Source: Marivita sp. S6314 (GTDB lineage Bacteria; Pseudomonadota; Alphaproteobacteria; Rhodobacterales; Rhodobacteraceae). From it: a stretch of DNA of 64,000 bases. A program made the position numbers and the translations under genes. The stretch lies in assembly GCF_023015985.1 (NCBI RefSeq), contig NZ_JALKAO010000005.1, positions 1 to 64,000 of the forward strand. Direction: 5' to 3'. This document shows positions 8,420 through 16,726 of the stretch, one piece after another (position 1 is the stretch's first letter; every line of letters begins with the position of its first letter). A model generated the notes under the pieces. The model saw only the letters and a list, made by a program, of their open reading frames with translations, had not been told where the DNA came from and searched no databases.

Positions 8420-9931
8420 TTACGCGATTTTTTCCTGTGGCGGACGCTGGGCTTCCGCATCTTCTGCCACCGGGTCCGGTGAGGCATCCTGAACCGGGTC
8501 GGGATCAATGATCTCGACATTGTCGGCGACGGGCGGTTCATCGGACTTGTCCTCAATCGCGCCTACGATCAATGGCAGCATCTCGGCTCCGGCAGGCAGG
8601 ACTGTGTCGCTTTGCGGCGGGGTGGTCCAGGACAGCGTGTCGAACGCTTCGCAATTGGAGCAGATCGGCGTCCATTCGCCGTGGATCGTTTTACACTTGT
8701 CGCACACCCATTGCGGGCCGCGCGGTGCGGTCAGGGCGCGGGCCAACCAGCCGCGCACGACCGCGTCGGACGCGCCTTCGCCCCGTTCGATCGCAGCCGC
8801 GATGGCAAGGACCCGTGTGTCCGGTTCGTTCTCGGCCAGATTGCCCAGCGACCGGCGCGCTTCGGGGAAATCTTCTGCGGCCAGGTTCAGTTCCGCCAGC
8901 AGCAGCTTGGTTTCACGATGATCCGGGTTGATAGCCGTGAGTTGCTTGAACCGCTTGAGACGCTCAACCGCGCTTTCGTTTGGTTCAATCTCGGCGAACG
9001 CCGCTGCCAGATCAGGATGCGGTTGCGCCTGCCAGGCTTTCTTGAGAATGCGGACCGCGTATTTCTTGCGGCCTTGCCCGATATGACTGCGCGCGGCCAT
9101 GGCTGCGGCCGGGATCAGGTCGGGCGAAGATTTGTTGGCCGCAATCGCCGCTTCCTGAGCCTCAATCGTCTTGCCATCGTCCAGAACGTCCTTGGCTTCG
9201 GACAGCGCCAGAACCGCGTGCCGGCGTTTGTGGACGTCGCGGGGCAATGACCCGTGCTTGAGCTTGGCGTTCAGGGTCTTGCGGGCCCCGGTCCAGTCTG
9301 CGCATTGCGCCTGAAGACGCAGCAACGTGTCCTGGACCTCTTCGTGCTTGGGCTTGATCGCAAAGGCCCGTTCCGCCAGTTTAAGCGCGGTATTGGTGTC
9401 ACCAGCGTTCAGCTTTTGCTTCATCAGACCACGCACCCCGACAAAGCGGGTCGCATCGTTCTGAACAAGGCGCTTGTACACCTCTTCGGCTTTTTTCTGA
9501 TCGCCCGTCATTTCAGCCGCCTGCGCGGTGATCAGATCGGTCAATTCGGGTTTGTGCAGGTACTTTTCCGCCTTGGTCGCCTTGGCCATGGCCAGACGCC
9601 CCTCACCGGAGGCCAGCGCCATCAATCCTTCGCTGAGCGCCTGGAACCCTTTGCGTTCGCGGTTGCGGTCGAAATAGCGCGAAATCGCCGTTTCATCGCC
9701 ATTGATAAACCTCAGCGTTGCGATAAGCAGCGCAAACAGCTTGAAGAACACCCAGACCGCGCACACCGCGACAAGCGCGGCAATGACCGACTGAAGCGGT
9801 CCCAGTGTGAATTCAACGCCACCGGCGGTGACCTGAATGCCACCACTGCTTTCCATCAGATAGCCCGCGCCCAAGGTCAGGGCCGCGACGATGACGACAA
9901 ACAGAACGATCTTGAAAAGAGACCAAAGCAT
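8420..9931 (-). CDS. hemY: HemY-like TPR membrane protein with zinc ribbon
   Basis: This 503-residue inner-membrane protein belongs to the HemY_N/TPR family found beside late heme genes; it is not a protoporphyrinogen oxidase. Two membrane segments lie near residues 4-27 and 45-70, followed by helical TPR-type repeats to about 400. Unusually, Cys410, Cys413, Cys424 and Cys427 form a CxxC-x10-CxxC rubredoxin-like zinc ribbon before an acidic Pro-rich tail. It is the third gene of an operon with hemD and the mitofilin-like gene, 15 bases after the latter. The exact role is unsettled; a scaffold for heme enzymes is the usual idea. Confidence 0.82.
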   Translation of the reverse strand: MLWSLFKIVLFVVIVAALTLGAGYLMESSGGIQVTAGGVEFTLGPLQSVIAALVAVCAVWVFFKLFALLIATLRFINGDETAISRYFDRNRERKGFQALSEGLMALASGEGRLAMAKATKAEKYLHKPELTDLITAQAAEMTGDQKKAEEVYKRLVQNDATRFVGVRGLMKQKLNAGDTNTALKLAERAFAIKPKHEEVQDTLLRLQAQCADWTGARKTLNAKLKHGSLPRDVHKRRHAVLALSEAKDVLDDGKTIEAQEAAIAANKSSPDLIPAAAMAARSHIGQGRKKYAVRILKKAWQAQPHPDLAAAFAEIEPNESAVERLKRFKQLTAINPDHRETKLLLAELNLAAEDFPEARRSLGNLAENEPDTRVLAIAAAIERGEGASDAVVRGWLARALTAPRGPQWVCDKCKTIHGEWTPICSNCEAFDTLSWTTPPQSDTVLPAGAEMLPLIVGAIEDKSDEPPVADNVEIIDPDPVQDASPDPVAEDAEAQRPPQEKIA

Positions 9932-9946
9932 CAGACGCCCCCCTAG

Positions 9947-11407
9947 TTACTGAAGAAGCTGCTGGACAAGTGTATCCGCAGCCGTTTTCGCCTCAAGGCG
10001 TGTTTGTGCGCTGGACTGCCAATCGGCAATCGCGCTTTGAGCAGCTTCGGGCAGCGCCGAAACCTCGGTCAATGCGGTGGACAGATCACCCGCGCGCACT
10101 GCCGCTTCGGCACGCGACAGAACCGCATCCGGATCGTCGCCTTCCCGTGGCGCAACGGACCGTGCCCCAAGCTGGTTGGCAAAGAACGTGGCGACCCGGT
10201 TTGTCCCTTCAGCGCTTTCCGTTTCAACGCTGCGCGCCGCGGCCAAGGCAGCGCGGGCGGCCTCGGGGAATCCTTCGATCAGCCCGGATTGCGTGGCGAT
10301 GCCTGTTTCGGCATTGGCACTCAACACCTCTGGCACCTCGACCCCGTTTGCGGACAACACGCCCAGCGCCTCGTTAAAGCCGGACCCCGTTTCCAGCGCT
10401 GTTGTCAGATCGGCCAAGGCGGCGCGTGACGCAGCGAGTTGTGCCTTTTCTTCGGCGTTGCCTTCGGCCTGCATAGCCTCTTCCGCCATCTGGGCCACTT
10501 CGGCGCGCTGCGCTTCGACCTCGGCCTGAAGGTCTGCAAGAGCCCGTTCATAGGCCGCGATGGCTTCGGGCGACACCGCCTGTTCCATCGGCTGACGCTC
10601 CAGCGCGTCCACGCGATCTGCCAAGCCGTCAAGCCGGGACGCGATATCGGTCGCGGTGGCTTGAACCGACGCGATCTGTTCTTCGACCGGGCCAAAATCG
10701 ACCGTGGGGATCTCCACCGCTTCCAATGCGCCAACGCGGTCTGCGATGCCGGACAATGTTTCAGCCTGCGCCGCCTGCGCGTCGCGCATTTCGGTTTCAA
10801 ACCCGTCATCTGCCGACTGGAAGGGCCAGACATTTTGGGACACGTAGGCCGCTACCCCGTAGCCCAGTGCGGCCGCAACCACACCGCCGACAAGCATGGA
10901 CCCAAACCCGCCTTTGCGTTCAATGGTGGTCTCACGGATGACCTGAGGTGGCACCACCGCATCATCGGGCACGGTTGTCAGATCGGGGTCCTCGTGCACC
11001 GGATCGACCGTCTCTGCCTCCACGATCAGTTTTTCCGCCTCTTCCTCGGTCAGGTGATCGACGGCGATGTCGGTTTCGGCGGACACGCTGTCATCCGACA
11101 GATGTGTTTCGAGCGAAGTGTCATCCCCGTCTGCATTCAGCGTGTCATCCGCTGGCTCGGCGGATTCAATCGGATCGTCAGAGCTGACGGTGTCTTCGCC
11201 GGTGTCGGACGCCACGGTGTCCGCATCCGCGTCGGTGGAGGCCTCGGGCGGGTCGGTGACATCCTCTGCAGAGGCGTCAACCGGATCGGTTTCCGCTGTG
11301 TCCGACGAAGCCGCGTCTTCTGCGATGGCGTCTGTCACGTCCGAAGCGTCAACCTTGGACTCAGTCTCGTTCTTGGGGGATTTATCCGTACTTCTGCGTT
11401 TCGCCAC
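9947..11407 (-). CDS. Mitofilin/Mic60-like inner-membrane protein
   Basis: The 486-residue protein has an N-terminal cytoplasmic region of about 165 residues that is very rich in Asp, Glu, Ser, Thr and Ala and probably disordered. A membrane segment (GSMLVGGVVAAALGYGVAAY) follows, then a long coiled coil and a helical C-terminus typical of alphaproteobacterial Mic60. The start is GTG at 11407, with AAGGA 9 bases upstream. It lies between hemD and hemY, the conserved setting for bacterial Mic60, which is thought to shape intracytoplasmic membranes and contact outer-membrane proteins. Family assignment rests on architecture and neighbours. Confidence 0.75.
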   Translation of the reverse strand: MAKRRSTDKSPKNETESKVDASDVTDAIAEDAASSDTAETDPVDASAEDVTDPPEASTDADADTVASDTGEDTVSSDDPIESAEPADDTLNADGDDTSLETHLSDDSVSAETDIAVDHLTEEEAEKLIVEAETVDPVHEDPDLTTVPDDAVVPPQVIRETTIERKGGFGSMLVGGVVAAALGYGVAAYVSQNVWPFQSADDGFETEMRDAQAAQAETLSGIADRVGALEAVEIPTVDFGPVEEQIASVQATATDIASRLDGLADRVDALERQPMEQAVSPEAIAAYERALADLQAEVEAQRAEVAQMAEEAMQAEGNAEEKAQLAASRAALADLTTALETGSGFNEALGVLSANGVEVPEVLSANAETGIATQSGLIEGFPEAARAALAAARSVETESAEGTNRVATFFANQLGARSVAPREGDDPDAVLSRAEAAVRAGDLSTALTEVSALPEAAQSAIADWQSSAQTRLEAKTAADTLVQQLLQ

Positions 11408-11460
11408 CGCTTATTCCTTCGAATCTGTCTAGTTCACAAGACACGACTGTCAACTATACC

Positions 11461-12204
11461 TTACAACCGCTGCTTTGATCGCTCAAGCGTAACGGTTTCC
11501 GTGATCATTTGTTCCACCAAGCGCACCATGTCCTTGCGGCCCGGTGCGTCGGCTATCCGTGTTTGCCACTGCCCCCCTTGCGGCAACGCGTCTGCGACCG
11601 CTGGGCTGATTGCTGCAAACCACATCGCGCCCAATCCCTCCGATTCGCTTTTCAACTGGCGCGCTGTTCTGGGCGAGAATACCGGCGCAATGGTGGGTCT
11701 GTCTTGCGACAAAGCTTCCTTTGTCGTTAAGGAGAATTTTTCGAGTCTTTGTTCATATAGAACCGCCTCAAATGTTTTCACGCCCGCGTCGGTCAACCGC
11801 TGTGCCAGGGGGCTGATGGCAATTTCGCCGCGCAGATGCATCAGGGGTCCGTCGAACCTCTCTTCCACGATCAGCCCAAACACGCTGTCTGCCGTGCCTG
11901 CGGCCACCCGGACGGAAAATCCAAGCCCCCGCGCGGCCTTGGCGGTTTCCTCGCCGACGGCGATCACCGGAATGTCCAGGATCGGCCCTTTCAGCGATTC
12001 GTAGGCCAGAACCGCATTGGCAGAGGTGAAGATCAGGCCCGTCATACCCGCCAGATCGGGTAGTGGCCCGGTGACATGGATCGACAACAGCGGGTTGATC
12101 ACCACGTCCACGGACGCTCGCGCACGCTCTGACAACGCATCCCGAAACGCCTGAGACGACGCCGTTGGGCGCGTCAGAAGTAAGAGAGGGCGCGTGTCAG
12201 CCAT
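11461..12204 (-). CDS. hemD: Uroporphyrinogen-III synthase
   Basis: HemD closes and inverts hydroxymethylbilane to uroporphyrinogen III in tetrapyrrole synthesis. The 247-residue length is normal. The start LLLTRPTASSQAF, the segment GLIFTSANAV and the VIAVGEETAKAARGLGF block fit the two-domain HemD fold. I chose the ATG at 12204 because the longer open frame reaches back antisense into tsaD. It is divergent from tsaD and leads the operon with the mitofilin-like gene and hemY, 53 bases apart. hemC, often adjacent, is not in this window. Confidence 0.87.
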   Translation of the reverse strand: MADTRPLLLLTRPTASSQAFRDALSERARASVDVVINPLLSIHVTGPLPDLAGMTGLIFTSANAVLAYESLKGPILDIPVIAVGEETAKAARGLGFSVRVAAGTADSVFGLIVEERFDGPLMHLRGEIAISPLAQRLTDAGVKTFEAVLYEQRLEKFSLTTKEALSQDRPTIAPVFSPRTARQLKSESEGLGAMWFAAISPAVADALPQGGQWQTRIADAPGRKDMVRLVEQMITETVTLERSKQRL

Positions 12205-12276
12205 ACCGTCCCGGTTGTTGTGAGCAGCACCCAAGGGTGGTAACTGCTCAACCCCATGGGTGCAACGAGAAGTCTG

Positions 12277-13347
12277 ATGAACCAGAGCCTTACTGTTCTT
12301 GGACTGGAAAGCAGTTGTGACGACACGGCAGCCGCCGTCGTGCGCAACGGTTCCATCCTGTCTTCGATTGTTGCCGACCAAACCGCGCTGCACGCGGCGT
12401 TTGGCGGCGTGGTGCCGGAAATCGCGGCGCGGGCCCATGCTGAAAAGCTGGACCATTGCGTCGAACAGGCGCTGGACACCGCAGGCGTCACGCTGGCCGA
12501 AATCGACGCGATTGCTGTCACGGCAGGGCCCGGTCTGATTGGCGGTGTGCTGTCCGGGGTGATGATGGCCAAGGGGCTGAGTGCCGCCACAGGCAAACCC
12601 CTGATCGGCGTCAATCATCTGGCGGGGCATGCCCTGACACCCCGCCTGACCGATGGGTTGGCTTATCCCTACCTGATCCTTCTGGTGTCCGGCGGGCATT
12701 GTCAGTTCCTCAAGGTGGATGGGCCAACATCGTTCAAACGGCTGGGCAGCACGATTGACGACGCGCCGGGCGAAGCGTTTGACAAGACCGCGCGCCTGCT
12801 GGGGTTGCCGCAGCCGGGCGGGCCATCGGTTGAACAGCACGCAACAGACGGCGATGAGACGCGGTTTGCCTTTCCGCGCCCGCTTTTGGACCGGCCGGGA
12901 TGCGATTTGTCTTTTTCCGGCCTGAAGACGGCGTTGCTGCGCCAGCGCGATGCCCTGATTGCGGATCAGGGCGGGCTGCATGCGCAAGACATCAACGACC
13001 TGTGCGCGGGCTTTCAGGCCGCTGTGCGCGATGTTCTGACCGAAAAATCCCGCCGCGCGCTGGATGCGGCACCGGACATCACCGGCTTTGCCGTTGCAGG
13101 TGGGGTGGCCGCGAATACGTCGCTACGACACGCGCTGGAAGCGCTGTCGCAGGCGCGCGATATCCCCTTTGTTGCGCCGCCGCTCGCCTTGTGTACGGAC
13201 AATGCCGCGATGATCGCGCATGCCGGGGCCGAACGATTTGCCATGGACGGGGCGGATGACCTGTCCCTGTCGGCGCGCCCGCGCTGGCCGCTGGACCAAA
13301 GCGCACCCGCCGCGCTGGGCAGCGGAAAGAAAGGGGCAAAAGCATGA
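12277..13347 (+). CDS. tsaD: tRNA N6-threonylcarbamoyladenosine transferase TsaD
   Basis: TsaD transfers threonylcarbamoyl from its AMP ester onto A37 of ANN-decoding tRNAs, working with TsaB, TsaC and TsaE. The 356-residue protein shows [14 protein letters not shown] at the start, the metal-binding [43 protein letters not shown] and [10 protein letters not shown]. The ATG at 12277 matches the family start; the ATG at 12256 would add seven residues. It overlaps gpsA by 4 bases. tsaE lies elsewhere in this window, at 26704. Confidence 0.95.
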   Translation: MNQSLTVLGLESSCDDTAAAVVRNGSILSSIVADQTALHAAFGGVVPEIAARAHAEKLDHCVEQALDTAGVTLAEIDAIAVTAGPGLIGGVLSGVMMAKGLSAATGKPLIGVNHLAGHALTPRLTDGLAYPYLILLVSGGHCQFLKVDGPTSFKRLGSTIDDAPGEAFDKTARLLGLPQPGGPSVEQHATDGDETRFAFPRPLLDRPGCDLSFSGLKTALLRQRDALIADQGGLHAQDINDLCAGFQAAVRDVLTEKSRRALDAAPDITGFAVAGGVAANTSLRHALEALSQARDIPFVAPPLALCTDNAAMIAHAGAERFAMDGADDLSLSARPRWPLDQSAPAALGSGKKGAKA

Positions 13348-14300
13348 TCGGCGTCATGGGAGCCGGGGCCTTTGGCACGGCATTGGCCATTGCGTTGGCC
13401 CAGAACGGCGTGCCCGTCAGGCTTTGGGCGCGATCCGAAGAGCACGCAACGGCCATGGCGCAGCACAGACGCAACAGTCGGTATTTGCCGGATGCCGCGT
13501 TTCCGACGCAGCTGACCGTAACCGCCGATTACAACGCGCTTTTGGACAGCGAGGCGCTTTTGATCGCCGTTCCGTTGCAGCATCTCAGACCTGCGATCGC
13601 GGACATGACATTGGCTGATGTGCCTCTGGTGGCCTGCTGTAAGGGAATTGAGCTGACCACCGGGCTTGGCCCGACAGGCGTTCTGTCTGAAACCGTGCCC
13701 AACGCCAAGACAGCGATCCTGACAGGACCCAGCTTTGCGGCAGACATTGCCATCGGGCGGCCCACCGCCCTGACGCTGGCCTGCGAAGACCGGTCCGTTG
13801 GCGCCGCATTGCAGGACCTTCTGACGACACCAACGCTGCGGCTTTACCGCACCACTGACACGGTTGGCGCGGAACTGGGCGGGGCGTTGAAGAACGTGAT
13901 CGCCATTGCCTCGGGCGCGGTGATCGGCGCCGGGCTGGGTGACAGCGCGCGCGCCGCGACCCTGACACGGGGATTCGCCGAAATGCAACGCATCGGGGCG
14001 GCCTTCGGGGCACAGCCCGAAACGATGATGGGTCTGTCCGGACTAGGCGATCTGACGCTGACCTGTACGTCGGACCTGTCCCGCAATTACCGGCTGGGTC
14101 TGTCGCTGGGCAGTGGCGAACGGTTTGACCCCACGATCACCGTTGAAGGGGCCGCGACGGCGCGCGCGATGGTTGACCTTGCCCGCCAGCGCGGGCTGGA
14201 GGTGCCAATCACGGAAATGGTCACGCATCTTCTTGACGGATCGATCTCAATCGCTGACGCCATTCACACACTCATGACACGCCCATTGAAGGAAGAATAA
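13344..14300 (+). CDS. gpsA: Glycerol-3-phosphate dehydrogenase [NAD(P)+]
   Basis: GpsA reduces dihydroxyacetone phosphate to sn-glycerol 3-phosphate for phospholipids. The 318-residue protein has the Rossmann motif [32 protein letters not shown] and the catalytic-lysine helix [20 protein letters not shown]. The ATG overlaps the tsaD stop (ATGA), so the two are translationally coupled. The YciI-like gene begins at the next base after its stop. Confidence 0.95.
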   Translation: MIGVMGAGAFGTALAIALAQNGVPVRLWARSEEHATAMAQHRRNSRYLPDAAFPTQLTVTADYNALLDSEALLIAVPLQHLRPAIADMTLADVPLVACCKGIELTTGLGPTGVLSETVPNAKTAILTGPSFAADIAIGRPTALTLACEDRSVGAALQDLLTTPTLRLYRTTDTVGAELGGALKNVIAIASGAVIGAGLGDSARAATLTRGFAEMQRIGAAFGAQPETMMGLSGLGDLTLTCTSDLSRNYRLGLSLGSGERFDPTITVEGAATARAMVDLARQRGLEVPITEMVTHLLDGSISIADAIHTLMTRPLKEE

Positions 14301-14576
14301 ATGCTCATTGCTCTGATTGCCCGCGACAAGGCTGGTGCGCTTGAGGTTCGCAAAGCAAACCGGGACGCGCATCTTGCCTATCTGGATGCCACCGGTGTTG
14401 TGGAACAAGCCGGACCGCTTTTGGATGAGGCTGACCAGATGATCGGCTCTCTGATCGTGCTGGATGTCAAAGACCTCGCTGCGGCACGGGATTGGGCCGA
14501 CAACGACCCCTATGCCAAGGCGGAGCTGTTCCAGAGCGTTGACCTGATCCCGTGGAAACGGGTCATTCAGCGATGA
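14301..14576 (+). CDS. YciI-like protein
   Basis: This 91-residue protein has the ferredoxin-like YciI fold: MLIALIARDKAGALEVRK, then RDAHLAYLDATG with the conserved His, and WADNDPYAKAELF with the conserved Asp-Pro-Tyr. Family members are small dimeric enzymes or binding proteins of mostly unknown function. A GAAGGAAG ribosome site lies at the end of gpsA and the start is immediately after the gpsA stop. It overlaps the EVE gene by 4 bases, so tsaD-gpsA-yciI-EVE is one operon. Confidence 0.88.
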   Translation: MLIALIARDKAGALEVRKANRDAHLAYLDATGVVEQAGPLLDEADQMIGSLIVLDVKDLAAARDWADNDPYAKAELFQSVDLIPWKRVIQR

Positions 14577-14992
14577 AATACTGGCTGTTCAAATCCGAGC
14601 CCTCGACCTGGTCCTGGGATAGGCAGGTTGCTAAGGGCGACGCGGGTGAAGAATGGGATGGCGTGCGCAATTATCAGGCGCGCAATTTCATGCGCGAGAT
14701 GTCCGTAGGCGACCGGGGCTTTTTCTATCATTCGCAGAAAGAGAAATCGGTGGTCGGCATTGTCGAGGTGATTGCCGAGGCGCATCCCGACAGCACAACC
14801 GATGATGAGCGCTGGGAGTGCGTTGATATCAAGGCGGTCGAGCCGGTGAAAACGCCCGTGTCATTGGACCAGATCAAGGCGGATGAGCGTTTGGCCGACA
14901 TGGTGCTTGTGAACAATTCCCGCCTGTCCGTGCAGCCTGTCACAGAGGACGAGTGGCGGATTGTCTGTGATCTCGCTGGCTTGACGGGTTAG
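14573..14992 (+). CDS. EVE domain protein
   Basis: The 139-residue protein is a single EVE domain, a PUA-like fold that reads modified bases in RNA or DNA. It begins MKYWLFKSEPSTWSWD and has EEWDGVRNYQARNFMREM, GFFYHS and GIVEV, all typical of the family. The ATG at 14573 overlaps the YciI stop. It is the last gene of the tsaD operon, which is consistent with a link to tRNA modification, though the ligand is not known. Confidence 0.9.
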   Translation: MKYWLFKSEPSTWSWDRQVAKGDAGEEWDGVRNYQARNFMREMSVGDRGFFYHSQKEKSVVGIVEVIAEAHPDSTTDDERWECVDIKAVEPVKTPVSLDQIKADERLADMVLVNNSRLSVQPVTEDEWRIVCDLAGLTG

Positions 14993-15061
14993 CGCCTTAG
15001 CCGTCAAGCTGTCCCTCAAGGTGGCGATGATACGGCCACCCGCCACCAGCGAGGGAACACT

Positions 15062-15457
15062 ATGTCTGTCTTATCCGTAATTGTGGCCGGTCTGGCCGCC
15101 TGGGCGTTCGGCGCCGTCTGGTACAGCGTTTTCGCCAAACCGTGGGTCGCGGCGTCGGGGGTTGCGACCGATGACACCGGCAAACCGGCCAACCAGAAAG
15201 ACCCGTTGCCCTATATCCTGAGCATCATTTCCGCGATTTTGGTTGCGGGTATGATGCGGCACACGTTCAACCTGTCTGGCATTGATACGCTGGGCAAAGG
15301 CCTGATCTCGGGTCTTGGCATCGGTGCGTTTCTTGCCGCGCCCTGGTTGCTGACCTGTTATGCGTTTGCCGGCCGGCCCCGGCAGTTGATGCTGATTGAT
15401 GCAGGCTATGCAACCTTTGGCAGCGCCGTGATCGGTGCGGTTCTGATGCTGCTCTAA
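15062..15457 (+). CDS. DUF1761 membrane protein
   Basis: The 131-residue protein has four hydrophobic segments and begins MSVLSVIVAGLAAWAFGAVWYS, the signature of DUF1761 small membrane proteins (W-Y-S followed by FAKPW). The function of the family is unknown. It stands apart, 69 bases after the EVE gene. A hairpin follows directly at 15465-15497, but its T-run is on the other strand. Confidence 0.82.
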   Translation: MSVLSVIVAGLAAWAFGAVWYSVFAKPWVAASGVATDDTGKPANQKDPLPYILSIISAILVAGMMRHTFNLSGIDTLGKGLISGLGIGAFLAAPWLLTCYAFAGRPRQLMLIDAGYATFGSAVIGAVLMLL

Positions 15458-15497
15458 AAAAAATACGGAGGGCCCGGCCCGCGCCGAAACCCTCCGT
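15453..15497 (-). terminator. Intrinsic terminator, minus strand
   Basis: On the minus strand an 8-bp stem (ACGGAGGG/CCCTCCGT) with a 17-base G/C-rich loop is followed by TATTTTTTTT. There is no T-run on the plus strand, so it does not look built for the DUF1761 gene. It is a second stop 180 bases beyond the DUF2853 terminator. Confidence 0.6.
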
Positions 15498-15672
15498 CCC
15501 CGCGCTCCCAAGTCACCACGCGCGTCAACTGATATGGTTTCGGTCTTCCTGACCGGTGGTGATTAGCTACCTCAAAACACAGGTTTGGCCAAACACGAAG
15601 TGGCCTGCATTTTTCTCAAATCATCTGGACAGCAGGATGTCCGCTGATGGCCCCACGCAGGCGGACGGCCAT

Positions 15673-15697
15673 AAAAAAGGCGCCCAGTCTGGACGCC
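15673..15697 (-). terminator. Intrinsic terminator of DUF2853 gene
   Basis: On the minus strand an 8-bp stem with one G-U pair and a 3-base loop (GGCGTCCA-GAC-TGGGCGCC) is followed by TTTTTT, 26 bases past the DUF2853 stop. Confidence 0.8.
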
Positions 15698-15722
15698 CCT
15701 TCGACAGTTTTGGCAGGTCGGT

Positions 15723-16064
15723 TCAGCCGTAGACCGACTCTTTGCCGAAATGCTTGGTCAGCATGTAGTAGACGACGGCGCGGTACTTGTTGCGTTCGGA
15801 TTTGCCATAGGTTTCGATCACCGAATTGATCGCGTCCATCAGTTCCGGGCCATCGGCCAGACCCAGCTTCTTGATCAGGAAATTGTTCTTAACCGTTTCC
15901 AGTTCGGACGGTTGCGAGCCCGCAACGGTCGAGGCGTCGGCGTTGTAGATCGCCGGACCGCAGCCAATTGTGACCTTGGTCAACAAATCCATGTCCGGCG
16001 ACATCCCGCACTTGTTCTTCAGATCATCCGCATATTGCGCGATCAAGTCGTCTCTCTTACCCAT
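15723..16064 (-). CDS. DUF2853 family protein
   Basis: The 113-residue soluble protein matches DUF2853: MGKRDDLIAQYADDLKNK at the start, TIGCGPAIYNADASTVAG in the middle and YRAVVYYMLTKHFGK near the end. The family is small, helical and common in alphaproteobacteria and Bacteroidetes, with no known role. The ATG at 16064 has GGGAG 8 bases upstream; a longer open frame extends upstream but reads against the LysM gene. It is monocistronic and divergent from that gene. Confidence 0.88.
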   Translation of the reverse strand: MGKRDDLIAQYADDLKNKCGMSPDMDLLTKVTIGCGPAIYNADASTVAGSQPSELETVKNNFLIKKLGLADGPELMDAINSVIETYGKSERNKYRAVVYYMLTKHFGKESVYG

Positions 16065-16251
16065 CTCAGGCTCCCTATGAAAATCGTCGTATCCCGGAGG
16101 ATCGGCCCCCCAATGCAGGGGGAAGGTGGCAAAAACACTTGGCTCGGGCAACGAAAAATCACGTTTTGCGTTCCGTCGGCGCGTTTTCCCCCTAGAGTGG
16201 GCGGGAAAGCCACGGGACAGTTGGCTTGGAATTGCAACACGGGAGAGACAG

Positions 16252-16671
16252 ATGGGTCTTTGGAGTTTCATGAAATCAGCAGGTCGCAAACTGACGGGTC
16301 AGGACGATCTGCCAACAGCGGCCATACTTGAAAAAGAGGTCGCGGATCTGGGTCTCGACACCAAGGGAGCCGAGATCAAGGTCGAGGGCGACAAGGTGGT
16401 CGTGACCGGCGGCGACATGAGCCAGGAAGAGCGCGAGAAGGTTATTCTTGCGGTTGGCAATGTCGAAGGCGTGGCCGAGGTCGAGGCGGACACATCCGGC
16501 GACCCGGTGTTCCACACGGTCGAAAAAGGCGACACGCTTTGGGCGATTGCCGAAAAGACGCTGGGCAACGGATCAAAGTACACCGCGATCTTTGAAGCCA
16601 ACCGCCCGATGCTGTCGGATCCCGACAAGATCTACCCGGGCCAGACCTTGCGGATTCCGCAAGAGGCGTAG
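16252..16671 (+). CDS. BON-LysM protein, Kbp/YgaU-like
   Basis: The 139-residue protein begins MGLWSFMKSAGRKLTG, followed by a BON domain (about residues 25-80, with VEGDKVVVTGG and GNVEGVAEVE) and a C-terminal LysM domain (FHTVEKGDTLWAIAEKTLGN ... YPGQTLRIP). This is the architecture of E. coli Kbp/YgaU, a potassium-binding stress protein. There is no signal peptide, so it is probably cytoplasmic despite its LysM domain. The ATG at 16252 has GGGAGAGA upstream; the in-frame ATG at 16126 would add 42 residues unlike the family. Confidence 0.87.
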   Translation: MGLWSFMKSAGRKLTGQDDLPTAAILEKEVADLGLDTKGAEIKVEGDKVVVTGGDMSQEEREKVILAVGNVEGVAEVEADTSGDPVFHTVEKGDTLWAIAEKTLGNGSKYTAIFEANRPMLSDPDKIYPGQTLRIPQEA

Positions 16672-16683
16672 GTCTGACATTTG

Positions 16684-16709
16684 GATACCCGGGCCGATGT
16701 CCGGGTATC
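16684..16709. terminator. Hairpin between convergent genes
   Basis: A perfect 9-bp stem (GATACCCGG/CCGGGTATC) with an 8-base loop lies 13 bases after the LysM gene stop and 18 bases before the end of the convergent DUF4214 gene. There is no T-run, so its strength as a terminator is uncertain. Confidence 0.55.
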
Positions 16710-16726
16710 TGCATATTGTTCAGGGC

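Noticed and set aside
10439-12004. 521-codon plus-strand open frame opposite the mitofilin-like gene and hemD
   Set aside because: Antisense artefact of high-GC codon use; Arg/Gly/Cys-rich with no domain.
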